A DNA stretch of 64,000 nt, taken from Nonomuraea soli. GTDB lineage: Bacteria; Actinomycetota; Actinomycetes; Streptosporangiales; Streptosporangiaceae. The position numbers and the translations under genes are program-made. Below, piece after piece: positions 1 to 7,825 of this stretch. How positions within the stretch are numbered: the stretch's first letter is position 1; every line of letters begins with the position of its first letter. Location: assembly GCF_013761175.1 (NCBI RefSeq), contig NZ_JACDUR010000005.1:592970-656969 (forward strand). The letters are read 5' to 3'. Below the pieces are notes generated by a model, which was given only the letters and a program-made list of their open reading frames with translations, did no database searches and was not told the DNA's origin.

Positions 1-542
1 AGGGCCAGCTCGACCGACTTGTCCCCGAAGGCGGACATGTACACGGGCGGCGGCTCGTCGGGCAGGGTGTAGAGGCGGGCGGTGTCCACGCTGTAGTGCT
101 TGCCCCGGTGGGTGACGAGTTCGCCGGACCACAGGGCGCGCATGACCTCGATCGCCTCCTCCAGCATCTCCAGCCGTTCGGCGGCCGGGGGCCAGCGGGA
201 GTCGAGGATGTGCTCGTTGAGCGCCTCGCCGGTTCCGACGCCGAGCTGGAACTTCCCGCCCGTGAGCACGGCGCTGGTGGCCGCGGCCTGGGCGATGATC
301 GCCGGGTGGATGCGGACGAGGGGGCAGGTGACCGCGGTGGTGATGGGAAGCGAGGTCGCCTGCGCGATGGCTCCGATGGTCGACCAGACGAAGGGGCTCT
401 GGCCCTGCTCGTCGAGCCACGGGTGGAAGTGATCGGAGATCCACAACGCCTCGAAGCCGGCGCGCTCGGCCAGGACGGCCTGCCGTACCAGCTCGTCGGG
501 ACGGTGTTCTTCGCTGCTCAGGAAGTATCCGAAGGTAGCCAT
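1..542 (-). CDS. F420-dependent LLM-class oxidoreductase, G6PDH-like family (partial)
   Basis: First ~180 residues of a luciferase-like TIM-barrel oxidoreductase; the rest lies beyond base 1. The frame reads MATFGYFLSSEEHRP, then SDHFHPWLDEQGQSPFVW, TTAVTCPLVRIHP and LGVGTGEALNEHI. These are the signature blocks of the F420-dependent glucose-6-phosphate dehydrogenase family, where the His of the SDHF-PW block is catalytic and F420 is the hydride acceptor. The substrate cannot be read from the fragment, and many actinobacterial relatives are not G6P dehydrogenases. The ATG at 542 is chosen; a second in-frame ATG at 551 (adding MGL) is possible. The gene is divergent from the small membrane protein at 612. 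Confidence 0.85.
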   Translation of the reverse strand, partial: MATFGYFLSSEEHRPDELVRQAVLAERAGFEALWISDHFHPWLDEQGQSPFVWSTIGAIAQATSLPITTAVTCPLVRIHPAIIAQAAATSAVLTGGKFQLGVGTGEALNEHILDSRWPPAAERLEMLEEAIEVMRALWSGELVTHRGKHYSVDTARLYTLPDEPPPVYMSAFGDKSVELA

Positions 543-611
543 GAGACCCATCTGCCCGGATGAAAGAACGAAATGCGTTAAGTCATCTCATCTGGGGGCA
601 GTAGCGGTGTC

Positions 612-761
612 ATGGCTACCTTGCTTTGGATCATCGCAGTAATCCTCGTCATCGCTGGGATCTACGTGATCCTGGCTCGTCGGGACATCCTCTGGGGGAT
701 CGTCCTCATCGTCCTCGGATTCCTGGTCGGACCGGGTGGCGTCAGTATTTTCAACGTATAG
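612..761 (+). CDS. GPGG-motif small membrane protein (49 aa)
   Basis: A 49-residue protein, MATLLWIIAVILVIAGIYVI followed by a short LARRDIL turn, a second hydrophobic stretch (WGIVLIVLGFLVG) and the C-terminal PGGVSIFNV. Two membrane segments joined by a basic loop and ending in a GPGG signature match a family of tiny actinobacterial membrane proteins of unknown function. A G-rich stretch (594-598) precedes the ATG by about 13 nt. Its last 11 bases overlap the 3' end of the convergent secreted hydrolase gene. The family call rests on the motif and size, and no function can be assigned. Confidence 0.75.
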   Translation: MATLLWIIAVILVIAGIYVILARRDILWGIVLIVLGFLVGPGGVSIFNV

Positions 762-2292
762 CGCGGTTCATGGCGGCCTGCCAGGTCTGTAGGTAGGACT
801 CGGCTCCGGCTGCCATGTCCCGCATGAAATCGTCACCGGCGATCGCCCGCATGTCCTCGATCCAGTCAGGAACGAGGCCGACGTGGGCGACGCCGTCGAC
901 GTTGTAGTCCCACGTGCGCTGGCCCGTGCTCGCGCGGTCCTGGCCTGTCGGAAGCGGATAGGTCACGGCACTGCCCGGGCGCGGCGCCGGTAGCACGTGC
1001 AAGCCGTTGGCGTCGAGGCCGTAGCCGTATCCGGTCTTGCCGAACTCGTCGCGCAGCGTCTTGGACGAGCGCCAGCTGTCGACGAAGTCGTCTGCGTCGT
1101 GGCTGATCGACGTGATCATGCCGCCGAGCTGGTAGATGCGACGGAAGTAGTTCGGGTCTGTCCAGCTGTGCGAGGAGATCACGCCTGGATACCCGCGTGC
1201 CTCCAGCAGGTCGAGGGTCTGGTCGGCGGCCTTGACGCTCATGTGGTCGATCTCGACCATCATGCCGCGTGAGATCATGCCTTCCAGCATGTAGCGGCCC
1301 AGAGAGGTCAGGCCCTTGGTGTTGCAGTGCGGCGCCGGCGGGTAGACCGGCAGGCCCACGCCCGGCGGCAGCAGGTCGTTGAGGACCGGCGGGAGCACGC
1401 CGTCCGGCGAGATGGTGTTGTCGCGCTCGGGCCCCGTACAGCGTTCGACGCGCCAGAAGCTGCCCGAGGAGAGCAGGTTGCCCAGGTTGACGATCGCGCC
1501 CTGGGCTCCGGAGTCGAAGCGCACGCCGCACAACGCGTTGTCGTACTTGTGGCACAGGAACATGCTGCGCACGCCGAGCGCGTGCATCTCGTTGAGCCCG
1601 CGGTCGATCTGCGCCCTGGTGCAGTGCGGGATGCCCAGCGTGGTGCGGCATCCGAACGGCTCGGAGGTCTCGATGCCCAGGACGACGGCGAGCTTGCCCG
1701 CCGCGATGACCTGACGGGCCTCGTCGGGGCTCTTGACGATGCGGAAGAAGCCGGTGCCGGGGCCGCCCGACTGGGAGTCGATGTGGTTCTGCAGGTCGTA
1801 GGTGCGCTGAGCTTCCAGCCTGATGGCCGTCATCTCGTCGCAGGAGCGGTTCTTCAGCGGGTAGATCTCGCAGAGCTGCCGGTTGGTCACCAGGTCGTTG
1901 ACCATGATGCGCAGGCCGCCGCGCCAGGCTCGCTCGATCCACTCGTAGTAGTTCTGCTGGTGGGTCATCGAGTCGTTGGCGGGCCAGTCCTTGAAGGTCG
2001 GGTAGCCGACCGGGTCGTGGGTGCCGGCGGGCGAGCCGGTTCTGGTGAAGTTCTCGAACCAGGCGGCCTCGCCGTTGGGGTGGTGGTCGAGGCAGTCGAC
2101 CAGGGCCCTGGCGATGCCGTCGGGATGGAAGGTCTTGCCGCAGAACAGGGCACCACCGAAGCCCTCGTTCGACATCAGGTGGTTGTGGGTGTCGACGTAG
2201 CCGGTGACCGGCTGTGCGGTGCGGGAGGCGGCCGGGGCGGCGGCCACGGCGATCCACACGACGGCGAGCAGGATGACAAGACGTCTGACCAT
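751..2292 (-). CDS. Secreted M19 (membrane dipeptidase)-like metallohydrolase
   Basis: About 513 residues. A signal peptide (MVRRLVILLAVVWIAVAAAP, cleavage near ASRTA) precedes a metal-dependent TIM-barrel hydrolase. The first metal motif is YVDTHNHL, an HxH as in amidohydrolase and M19 renal-dipeptidase enzymes. Later blocks are LGIETSEPFG, EIDHMS, VISSHSW and GLDANGLHV, which carry the expected further His and Asp ligands. Many cysteines fit an exported, disulfide-bonded enzyme. The ATG at 2292 is preferred over the GTG at 2298 because GAGG lies 5 nt upstream. Peptidase M19 acts on dipeptides or related amides; the true substrate here is unknown. Confidence 0.7.
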   Translation of the reverse strand: MVRRLVILLAVVWIAVAAAPAASRTAQPVTGYVDTHNHLMSNEGFGGALFCGKTFHPDGIARALVDCLDHHPNGEAAWFENFTRTGSPAGTHDPVGYPTFKDWPANDSMTHQQNYYEWIERAWRGGLRIMVNDLVTNRQLCEIYPLKNRSCDEMTAIRLEAQRTYDLQNHIDSQSGGPGTGFFRIVKSPDEARQVIAAGKLAVVLGIETSEPFGCRTTLGIPHCTRAQIDRGLNEMHALGVRSMFLCHKYDNALCGVRFDSGAQGAIVNLGNLLSSGSFWRVERCTGPERDNTISPDGVLPPVLNDLLPPGVGLPVYPPAPHCNTKGLTSLGRYMLEGMISRGMMVEIDHMSVKAADQTLDLLEARGYPGVISSHSWTDPNYFRRIYQLGGMITSISHDADDFVDSWRSSKTLRDEFGKTGYGYGLDANGLHVLPAPRPGSAVTYPLPTGQDRASTGQRTWDYNVDGVAHVGLVPDWIEDMRAIAGDDFMRDMAAGAESYLQTWQAAMNRAIR

Positions 2293-2371
2293 GGGCACCT
2301 CGGGAGGTTACTGGCGCGGGTGCCCCCAGCGTGTGGGCTTGGTCACATGTCGTCAAGGCCCAATGTGAGCC

Positions 2372-3106
2372 CTACTCGCCATTATCGGCGTCGCCCAGGC
2401 AGTAGACGCCGAAGGCCCGTCCCAGCACGGGAAGCGCGACGTTGCGCACCCTGATCCCGCCGGGCGTCATGCCCTTCTCCGAGCCCTTGTGCGCGTGACC
2501 GTGCAGGATCAGGTCCGCCCCGACGCTGTCGACGGCCTCGGCCAGCAGATAGCTGCCCAGGAACGGGAAGATCTCCGGCGGCTCGCCCTCCAGGGTCTCC
2601 TTGACGGGCGAGTAGTGCGAGAGCACCACGACGCGGTCCGCCTCGACCTCCTTCAGCGCCAGGGTCCACGCCTCGGCGATGTGGCGGGTGTGGGCGACGA
2701 AGTTCTTCATCTCCCGCTCGCCGAACTCGCTGGCGCACTTGCCCGCGAAGCCTCCCCCGAAGCCCTTGCCGCCGACCACGCCCAGGCGCGCCGGACCGCA
2801 CTCCAGCACGTGGCTGTCGTCGTCGAGCACCACGATCCCGTGGTCGCGCAGCTCGGCGGCGATCTCGTACTGCTGGTCGGAGTGGTAGTCGTGGTTGCCC
2901 AGCACGGCGACGACCGGGATCGGCAGGTCGCGGAACTCCTGCGCCACCAGCCTGCCTTCCTCCGCCGTCCCGTGCCTGGTCAGGTCTCCGGCGAGCATGA
3001 GCACGTCGGCGCACTCCTCGATGCCCCCGAGGCGCGCGCGATACCGGCCCTTGACGTCCTCCCCCAGGTGGACGTCGCCGACCGCGGCGATCCTGATCTC
3101 AGTCAA
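2372..3106 (-). CDS. Calcineurin-like metallophosphoesterase
   Basis: A 244-residue cytoplasmic phosphoesterase with the ordered metal motifs of the family: AAVGDVHLG (Asp, His), LMLAGDLTRHG (GD), VLGNHDYHS (GNHD), VVLSHYSP (His) and LILHGHAHKG (GHxH). These bind a dinuclear metal centre and hydrolyse phosphomono- or diesters. Translation starts at a TTG (3106) and overlaps the end of the BON-domain gene by 8 bp, so the two are translationally coupled in a leftward operon with topoisomerase IB. The natural substrate cannot be inferred. Confidence 0.85.
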   Translation of the reverse strand: MTEIRIAAVGDVHLGEDVKGRYRARLGGIEECADVLMLAGDLTRHGTAEEGRLVAQEFRDLPIPVVAVLGNHDYHSDQQYEIAAELRDHGIVVLDDDSHVLECGPARLGVVGGKGFGGGFAGKCASEFGEREMKNFVAHTRHIAEAWTLALKEVEADRVVVLSHYSPVKETLEGEPPEIFPFLGSYLLAEAVDSVGADLILHGHAHKGSEKGMTPGGIRVRNVALPVLGRAFGVYCLGDADNGE

Positions 3107-3347
3107 GATGTTCAGCCTCCCCCGGCTCCGTCACTTCGACCACGTTGATCTCGTTGTGGACCGTCATGGCAGGCGCGGCCTCCTGCGCCACCACCCCGAT
3201 CTTCCTGCGGTGCTCCTCCCCGGAGACCTGGCCGCGCAGGAAGAGCTGGTCGCCTCTGACGTCGACGCGAATGCCCAGCTCGTGGGTCCGGTCGTCCTCG
3301 GCGAGTTGCTGTTGCACTCTCGCCGCCACGTACTGCGGAGCCTCCAT
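3099..3347 (-). CDS. BON-domain protein (82 aa)
   Basis: An 82-residue protein consisting of a single BON domain: VAARVQQQLAEDDRTHELGI, then VDVRGDQLFLRGQVSGEEHR and a C-terminal block ending NEINVVEV. BON domains bind phospholipid or other macromolecules; no signal peptide is present here, so it is predicted cytoplasmic or membrane-peripheral. The ATG at 3347 has a strong GAGGAGG site 5 nt upstream. Its stop overlaps the start of the metallophosphoesterase gene by 8 bp, and topoisomerase IB lies 32 bp upstream on the same strand. Confidence 0.85.
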   Translation of the reverse strand: MEAPQYVAARVQQQLAEDDRTHELGIRVDVRGDQLFLRGQVSGEEHRRKIGVVAQEAAPAMTVHNEINVVEVTEPGEAEHLD

Positions 3348-3379
3348 CGTGTCCTCCTCGCTCAGAAGGCCCGCATTCC

Positions 3380-4390
3380 CTACTGCTCCCGGATCAAACG
3401 AATGACCTCCTGCTCGGCCGCGCCGTGGGTGGCCGGAGTCCCGAGATCGGTGTCCGCCCCGAGGCCGGCGACGGAGATCGTACGGCCGGCCTCGAAGGCC
3501 TCGACCACCCGCGGATCCACGTACGACGCCCTGGCCACGGCCGGGGTGTTGCCGAGGTACTCGGCGACCTCCTTCATCACCCTGGCCACCGCCCGCCGGG
3601 TGCCCGAGGGCGAGATGGCCAGGCCCACCGCGGCCAGCACCGTGGCGTGCCAGGTGCGGAAGTCCTTGGCGGAGACCTCGCAGCCCAGGAGCTCGCGCAG
3701 GTAGTCGTTGATCTCGTGGCTGCGCACGTCGGACCAGCCGTCGGGGGTGCGGTACCTCAGCAGCTCCCCCTCCGCGCCCAGGGCCTTCAGCGACCGGATC
3801 ACCGCGCAGGCGCCGGGATCGGTGACCAGCACCTCGCGCGGGATGTCGCCCTTGCTCTGGTAGGAGCAGGTGACGGCGCCGTTGGAGCAGGTCACGTGCT
3901 CCATGCGCAGGGTTGCCAGCCCGAAGGTGTCGTAGCTCTCGGTGCCGATGCGGAAGAAGCCGATGTCGAGCAGCCTGGCGGCCGTCGCGAGAACACGTTG
4001 CCTGGTCAGGCCCTTGCCTCCCAGGTGCTCGTCGATCTGGGCGCGGAAGGCGGGCAGCCGCTCGGCCACCTCCAGGACGTGGTCGAACTTGGCCTCGTCC
4101 TGCTGCTCGCGCCACAGGTCGTGGTAGCGGTACTGCCTGCGTCCCGCCGCGTCGGTGCCGACCGCCTGCAGGTGGCCGTACGGCGACGGGCAGATCCACA
4201 CGTCGGTCCACGCCGGCGGGATGGCCAGGTCCTTGATGCGGCGCAGGGTCGACGAGGAACGTACGGGCTTGCCGTCCCGGTGGTAGGAGAACCCCCGCCC
4301 CCTGCGGCGCCGTACGATCCCCGGCTCGTTCTGGTCACTGGGGTGCAGTTCTGGCACGCCGCCACCGCTACCCGGCACGTTAACCGGCAA
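3380..4390 (-). CDS. DNA topoisomerase IB
   Basis: A 336-residue eukaryote/poxvirus-type topoisomerase IB, which nicks one DNA strand through a 3'-phosphotyrosyl bond and relaxes supercoils. The catalytic pentad is visible: Arg in FFRIGTESY (~147), Lys in SYQSKGD (~180), Arg and His in DFRTWHAT (~245 and 248), and the nucleophilic Tyr in VARASYVDP (~290). The N-terminal GFSYHRDG, AIPPAWTDVWICPSPYGHLQ and GRRQYRYHDLW blocks are typical of bacterial members. Start is TTG at 4390 or GTG at 4378. A TACCCT element just upstream suggests a short leader or leaderless transcript. It is divergent from the membrane-protein gene at 4414. Confidence 0.93.
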   Translation of the reverse strand: MPVNVPGSGGGVPELHPSDQNEPGIVRRRRGRGFSYHRDGKPVRSSSTLRRIKDLAIPPAWTDVWICPSPYGHLQAVGTDAAGRRQYRYHDLWREQQDEAKFDHVLEVAERLPAFRAQIDEHLGGKGLTRQRVLATAARLLDIGFFRIGTESYDTFGLATLRMEHVTCSNGAVTCSYQSKGDIPREVLVTDPGACAVIRSLKALGAEGELLRYRTPDGWSDVRSHEINDYLRELLGCEVSAKDFRTWHATVLAAVGLAISPSGTRRAVARVMKEVAEYLGNTPAVARASYVDPRVVEAFEAGRTISVAGLGADTDLGTPATHGAAEQEVIRLIREQ

Positions 4391-4413
4391 ACGGCCAGGG
4401 TAGCTGGTGCGAC

Positions 4414-4683
4414 ATGACTCAACACGAACGCCCGGAGGACATCCGGCACGAGGAATTCGACGAGCGGGGCAAGCCCATGGTGCCCGCCACGCCGCGTGAC
4501 GTGGTGCACATCCGGGTGGGCTCGTTCGTCCTGATCTTCTGCTTCGCGATCGCGGTGCTGGGCCTCATCGCCCACGCGCCGGTGATCACCTGGATCGCCG
4601 GCATCGCGGCCGTGATCACCGTGGTCGACATGGTGCTCGCCATTCGCAGGCAGAAGAACCGAGGAGCAGGAGAGGCGGGCTGA
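4414..4683 (+). CDS. Small two-helix membrane protein, function unknown
   Basis: 89 residues: a charged N-terminus (about 32 residues), two adjacent hydrophobic helices (SFVLIFCFAIAVLGLIAHA and WIAGIAAVITVVDMVLA), and a short basic tail. It is an inner-membrane protein of no family I recognise. Its TGA shares one base with the ATG of the following SDR gene (…TGATG…), so the two are translationally coupled and probably functionally linked. Confidence 0.7.
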   Translation: MTQHERPEDIRHEEFDERGKPMVPATPRDVVHIRVGSFVLIFCFAIAVLGLIAHAPVITWIAGIAAVITVVDMVLAIRRQKNRGAGEAG

Positions 4684-5741
4684 TGGCGCCGAACGACGCC
4701 ACTGCAGGAAACCACAACTCGCTCAGGGAGAAAGTCGTCGTCGTGACCGGCGCCAGCGGTGGCGTGGGTCGCGCGGTGGTGCGCGAGCTCGGCGCGCAGG
4801 GCGCCAAGGTCGCGCTGGTCGCGCGCGGGACGACCGGCCTCGGCGCCGCTGCCGTGGACGTGGGCGCCGCCGGGGGCCAGGCGCGCGTGTTCGAGGCCGA
4901 CCTGGCCCACTACGAGCAGGTACGGCAGGCGGCCGAGCGCATCGAGGCGGAGATGGGTCCGATCGATGTCTGGATCAACGTCGCTTTTTCTTCAGTTTTC
5001 GCCAAATTTCAGGATATTGAGCCTGAAGAGTTCGAGCGCACCACCAAGGTCACCTACCTCGGCTACGTCTGGGGCACCAAGGTCGCCCTGGACCTCATGC
5101 GCTCCCGCAACCGCGGCACAATCGTCCAGGCCGGCTCGGCCCTGACCTACCGGGCCATCCCGCTCCAGTCCGCCTACTGCGGCGCCAAGCACGCCATCAA
5201 GGGTTTCACCGAGTCGGTGCGGGTCGAGCTGATGTCGGAGGGCAGCGGCATCGAGATCACCACCGTCCAGTTGCCCGCGGTCAACACCCCACAGTTCGAC
5301 TGGGTGCGCTCCAAGCTGCGCGGGCGCCCGCAGCCCGTGCCGCCGATCTACCAGCCCGAGGTGGCCGCGCGAGCGATCGTGTTCGCGGCGGCGCACCCGG
5401 AACGCAAGGAGTACTGGGTGGGCATCACCACCGCCCTGACCATTCTGGCCAACCGCGTGGCGCCTGCCTTACTGGATCGGTACCTGGCCAGGACCGGGGT
5501 GAAGTCGCAGCAGGCCGAGCAGGGCAAGCAGCCCGACACCGTCGACCGGGGCTCGGGCAACCTGTGGGAGCCGAAGGACGAGTGGAACGACTACGGCGCG
5601 CACGGGGCCTTCGACGATCGTGCGCACGGTCGCAGCCCGCAGGTCTGGCTCTCGCAACACCGCATGCAGGCGCTGCTGGCCGGTGCGGGGGTCGCGGCCA
5701 CCGCCGTGCTGGCCCGCACGCTACGCCGCCGGTCCAGGTGA
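4683..5741 (+). CDS. SDR-family oxidoreductase with C-terminal membrane-like tail
   Basis: 352-residue short-chain dehydrogenase. The Rossmann nucleotide motif is VTGASGGVGRAVV (TGxxxGxG). The active site is Ser in AGSALTY with YCGAKHAIKGF (YxxxK). The C-terminal 100 residues exceed the usual 250 and end in a hydrophobic helix plus arginines (ALLAGAGVAATAVLARTLRR), a possible membrane anchor. Substrate unknown. A 48-base stretch (4983-5030) uses A/T-ending codons unlike the rest of the gene. The gene is coupled to the small membrane protein upstream and overlaps the 3' end of the convergent IclR gene by 21 bp. Confidence 0.88.
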   Translation: MAPNDATAGNHNSLREKVVVVTGASGGVGRAVVRELGAQGAKVALVARGTTGLGAAAVDVGAAGGQARVFEADLAHYEQVRQAAERIEAEMGPIDVWINVAFSSVFAKFQDIEPEEFERTTKVTYLGYVWGTKVALDLMRSRNRGTIVQAGSALTYRAIPLQSAYCGAKHAIKGFTESVRVELMSEGSGIEITTVQLPAVNTPQFDWVRSKLRGRPQPVPPIYQPEVAARAIVFAAAHPERKEYWVGITTALTILANRVAPALLDRYLARTGVKSQQAEQGKQPDTVDRGSGNLWEPKDEWNDYGAHGAFDDRAHGRSPQVWLSQHRMQALLAGAGVAATAVLARTLRRRSR

Positions 5742-6509
5742 CCGGGTCGAGCCCAGGCGGCCGGAGATGCGCCCGGCGGCCTCGGCCACGATGGGGCCCA
5801 GCTCTCGCACGCGCGCGGGCGTGAGCCTGGAGGCCAGCCCCGACACCGAGATGGCCGACGCCACGACCTCCTGGTGATTGAAGATGGGCGCCGCCACGCA
5901 CCGCACCTCGGGCTCGTTCTCCCGGTCGTCGACGGCGAAGCCGCGCCTGCGCACCCGCGCCAGCTCCGCGCGCAGCCGTACGGGGTCGGTGATCGTGTGC
6001 CGCGTCACCGCCGGCAGCCCGCCCTGGATCGCCTCCTCGACGCCGGCCTCGGGCTGCCAGGCGAGGATGGCCTTGCCGACCGCCGTGGAGTGCACGGGCC
6101 CGCGGCTGCCGATGCGCGAGGCCATGCGCACGGTGGCCTGGTTCTCGACCTTGTCGACGTAGACGACGTGCGGCGGCTCGTAGACCACCAGGTGCACGGT
6201 CTCCCTGGCCTGCGTCATCAGCCGGTGCGACTCCTCCGCCGCGACCGTGCGCAGGTCGAGCGCGGCCAGGTAGGCCTGGCCGAGCCGGAGTGAGCCGGAT
6301 CCCAGCCGGAAGGCCCCGCTCTTGCGGTCGCGCTCCAGCAGCCGTTCCTCCAGCATGGGCGCGGCCAGGCGCAGCACGGTGCTCTTCGACAGGCCCGTCA
6401 GCTCCGCGAGCCGGGTGAGCGTCAGCCCCGGGCGCTCGCGCACGTGGTCGAGCACGGCCAGGGCACGGCGTAAGGACGAGGAGTTGTTGCGCACCACGCC
6501 ATTGTGCAT
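5721..6509 (-). CDS. IclR-family transcriptional regulator
   Basis: About 262 residues. An N-terminal winged helix (SSSLRRALAVLDHVRERPG, LAELTGLSKSTVLRLAAPM) is followed by the IclR effector domain (VAEESHRLMTQARETVHLVV, VGKAILAWQP, GFAVDDREN, VAAPIFNH). IclR proteins usually repress or activate a neighbouring catabolic operon, often with autoregulation. It is divergent from the sugar ABC/transketolase operon. The start is uncertain: ATG 6509 is listed, GTG at 6497 or 6494 are alternatives, and the frame stays open to 6578. A perfect palindrome at 6502-6516 covers the ATG, so a leaderless start at GTG just downstream is plausible. Confidence 0.88.
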   Translation of the reverse strand: MHNGVVRNNSSSLRRALAVLDHVRERPGLTLTRLAELTGLSKSTVLRLAAPMLEERLLERDRKSGAFRLGSGSLRLGQAYLAALDLRTVAAEESHRLMTQARETVHLVVYEPPHVVYVDKVENQATVRMASRIGSRGPVHSTAVGKAILAWQPEAGVEEAIQGGLPAVTRHTITDPVRLRAELARVRRRGFAVDDRENEPEVRCVAAPIFNHQEVVASAISVSGLASRLTPARVRELGPIVAEAAGRISGRLGSTRSPGPAA

Positions 6510-6516
6510 TGCACAA
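6502..6516. promoter_or_regulatory. Putative IclR operator (perfect palindrome)
   Basis: TTGTGCA-T-TGCACAA: two 7-bp arms around a single central base, fully complementary. It lies at the IclR start codon and about 65 bp upstream of the binding-protein gene, in the divergent control region. IclR-family sites are typically 14-15 bp palindromes with A/T ends. A weak promoter for the transport operon (TTCCCG at 6534, TACGGT at 6557) lies downstream of it. Confidence 0.6.
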
Positions 6517-6580
6517 CAACCAAGCACAGGGTCTTCCCGCCCGCGATCCGTTTTCCTACGGTGCCGGTCAGGAGGCAATA

Positions 6581-7825
6581 GTGAAGTTTCTTTCCTATAC
6601 AGCCGCGTTACTCGCGGCCGCCCTGGTCACGGCCTGCGCGCCGAGCACCGCCCCCACGACGGGCGGCGGTGACGAACGCACCGGCACCCTCCAGGTGTGG
6701 CTCTACGACGAGCCCAACCGCGCACCCAAGGAGAAGGTGGTCGGCGAGGCGATCGCCGAGTTCACCGCCAAGCACCCGGACGTCAAGATCCAGGTGACCT
6801 ACATCCCGACCACTCCCGCCCGGCACGAGAAGTTCAAGGGCGCCTTCAACGACCCGGCCAGCTCCCCCGACGTGGCGGAGTACGGCAACACCGACCTGGC
6901 GGAGTACGCCGCCGCGGGCGGCTTCTCCGAGCTCGACCTGTCGGGCCTCGACCTCTCCCCCGACCTGGTGAAGTCGGCCACCGTCGACGGCAAGGCCTAC
7001 GGCCTGCCCTGGTTCATCGGCATCCGCGCCCTGTTCTACCGCACCGACGTCTTCACCGAGCTGGGGCTCAAGCCGCCCGCGTCGCTGGAGGAGCTCGCGA
7101 CCACCGCGCGCACGATCCGCCAGAAGAAGCCCGACCTGTACGGCATAGCGGTCGGCGGCGAGTACACCTTCGGCGCCCTGCCCTTCGTCTGGGCGCACGG
7201 CGGCGACATCACCTCGCTCGACTCCGAGGGCGCGCGCAAGGGCGTGACCGCCTACACGGGCCTGCTCACCGACGAGGTCTGCCCGCCCCAGGCCTGCGCC
7301 TCGCTCACCGGCGGCAAGACCGTCGAGCTGTTCGCCAGCGGCAAGGCCGCCATGGGCATCCTGGGCAACTTCAGCCGCTCGGCCGTCGACGCGGGCGCCG
7401 CGGCGGGCAAGTACGCGGTGGTGCCGCTGCCCGGCGTCTCTCCCGGCTCGGTCGCCCCGGCCTTCTCCGGCGGCAACAACCTGGGCGTGCTGAAGAACGC
7501 CAAGCACTCCAGCCTGGCCAAGGAGTTCGTCCGGCTCCTGGGCGGCAAGCCGTACCAGATCAAGATGTTCGAGGCGATGGGCAACCTGCCGACGCTCACC
7601 TCCGCGCGCGACGAGCTGGCGGCCAAGGAGCCCTTCCTCAAGCCGTTCCTGGAGACGGTGACGTCGGGCACGAGGTTCGTCCCGATCGACCCGGCCTGGG
7701 TGAAGATCGACAACCAGAAGGTCATCCCGACCCTGCTGCAGAAGGTCGCCACCGGGCAGGCGACGGTCGAGGTGGCCACCACCGAGGCGGCCGCGGCGGT
7801 CAAGGGAGCCTTCGGCGGCTCATGA
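6581..7825 (+). CDS. Sugar ABC transporter substrate-binding lipoprotein
   Basis: 414-residue extracellular solute-binding protein of family 1. The lipoprotein signal is MKFLSYTAALLAAALVTACA, with a V-T-A-C lipobox. Then come LQVWLYDEPN, VAEYGNTDLAEYAAAGGF, VDGKAYGLPWFIG and VPLPGVSPGS, typical of carbohydrate-binding clusters. The GTG at 6581 is chosen because AGGAGG ends 5 nt upstream and the signal peptide begins there, although the frame is open from 6509. It overlaps the first permease gene by 4 bp (ATGA). It should capture a mono- or oligosaccharide outside the membrane; the sugar is unknown. Confidence 0.92.
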   Translation: MKFLSYTAALLAAALVTACAPSTAPTTGGGDERTGTLQVWLYDEPNRAPKEKVVGEAIAEFTAKHPDVKIQVTYIPTTPARHEKFKGAFNDPASSPDVAEYGNTDLAEYAAAGGFSELDLSGLDLSPDLVKSATVDGKAYGLPWFIGIRALFYRTDVFTELGLKPPASLEELATTARTIRQKKPDLYGIAVGGEYTFGALPFVWAHGGDITSLDSEGARKGVTAYTGLLTDEVCPPQACASLTGGKTVELFASGKAAMGILGNFSRSAVDAGAAAGKYAVVPLPGVSPGSVAPAFSGGNNLGVLKNAKHSSLAKEFVRLLGGKPYQIKMFEAMGNLPTLTSARDELAAKEPFLKPFLETVTSGTRFVPIDPAWVKIDNQKVIPTLLQKVATGQATVEVATTEAAAAVKGAFGGS

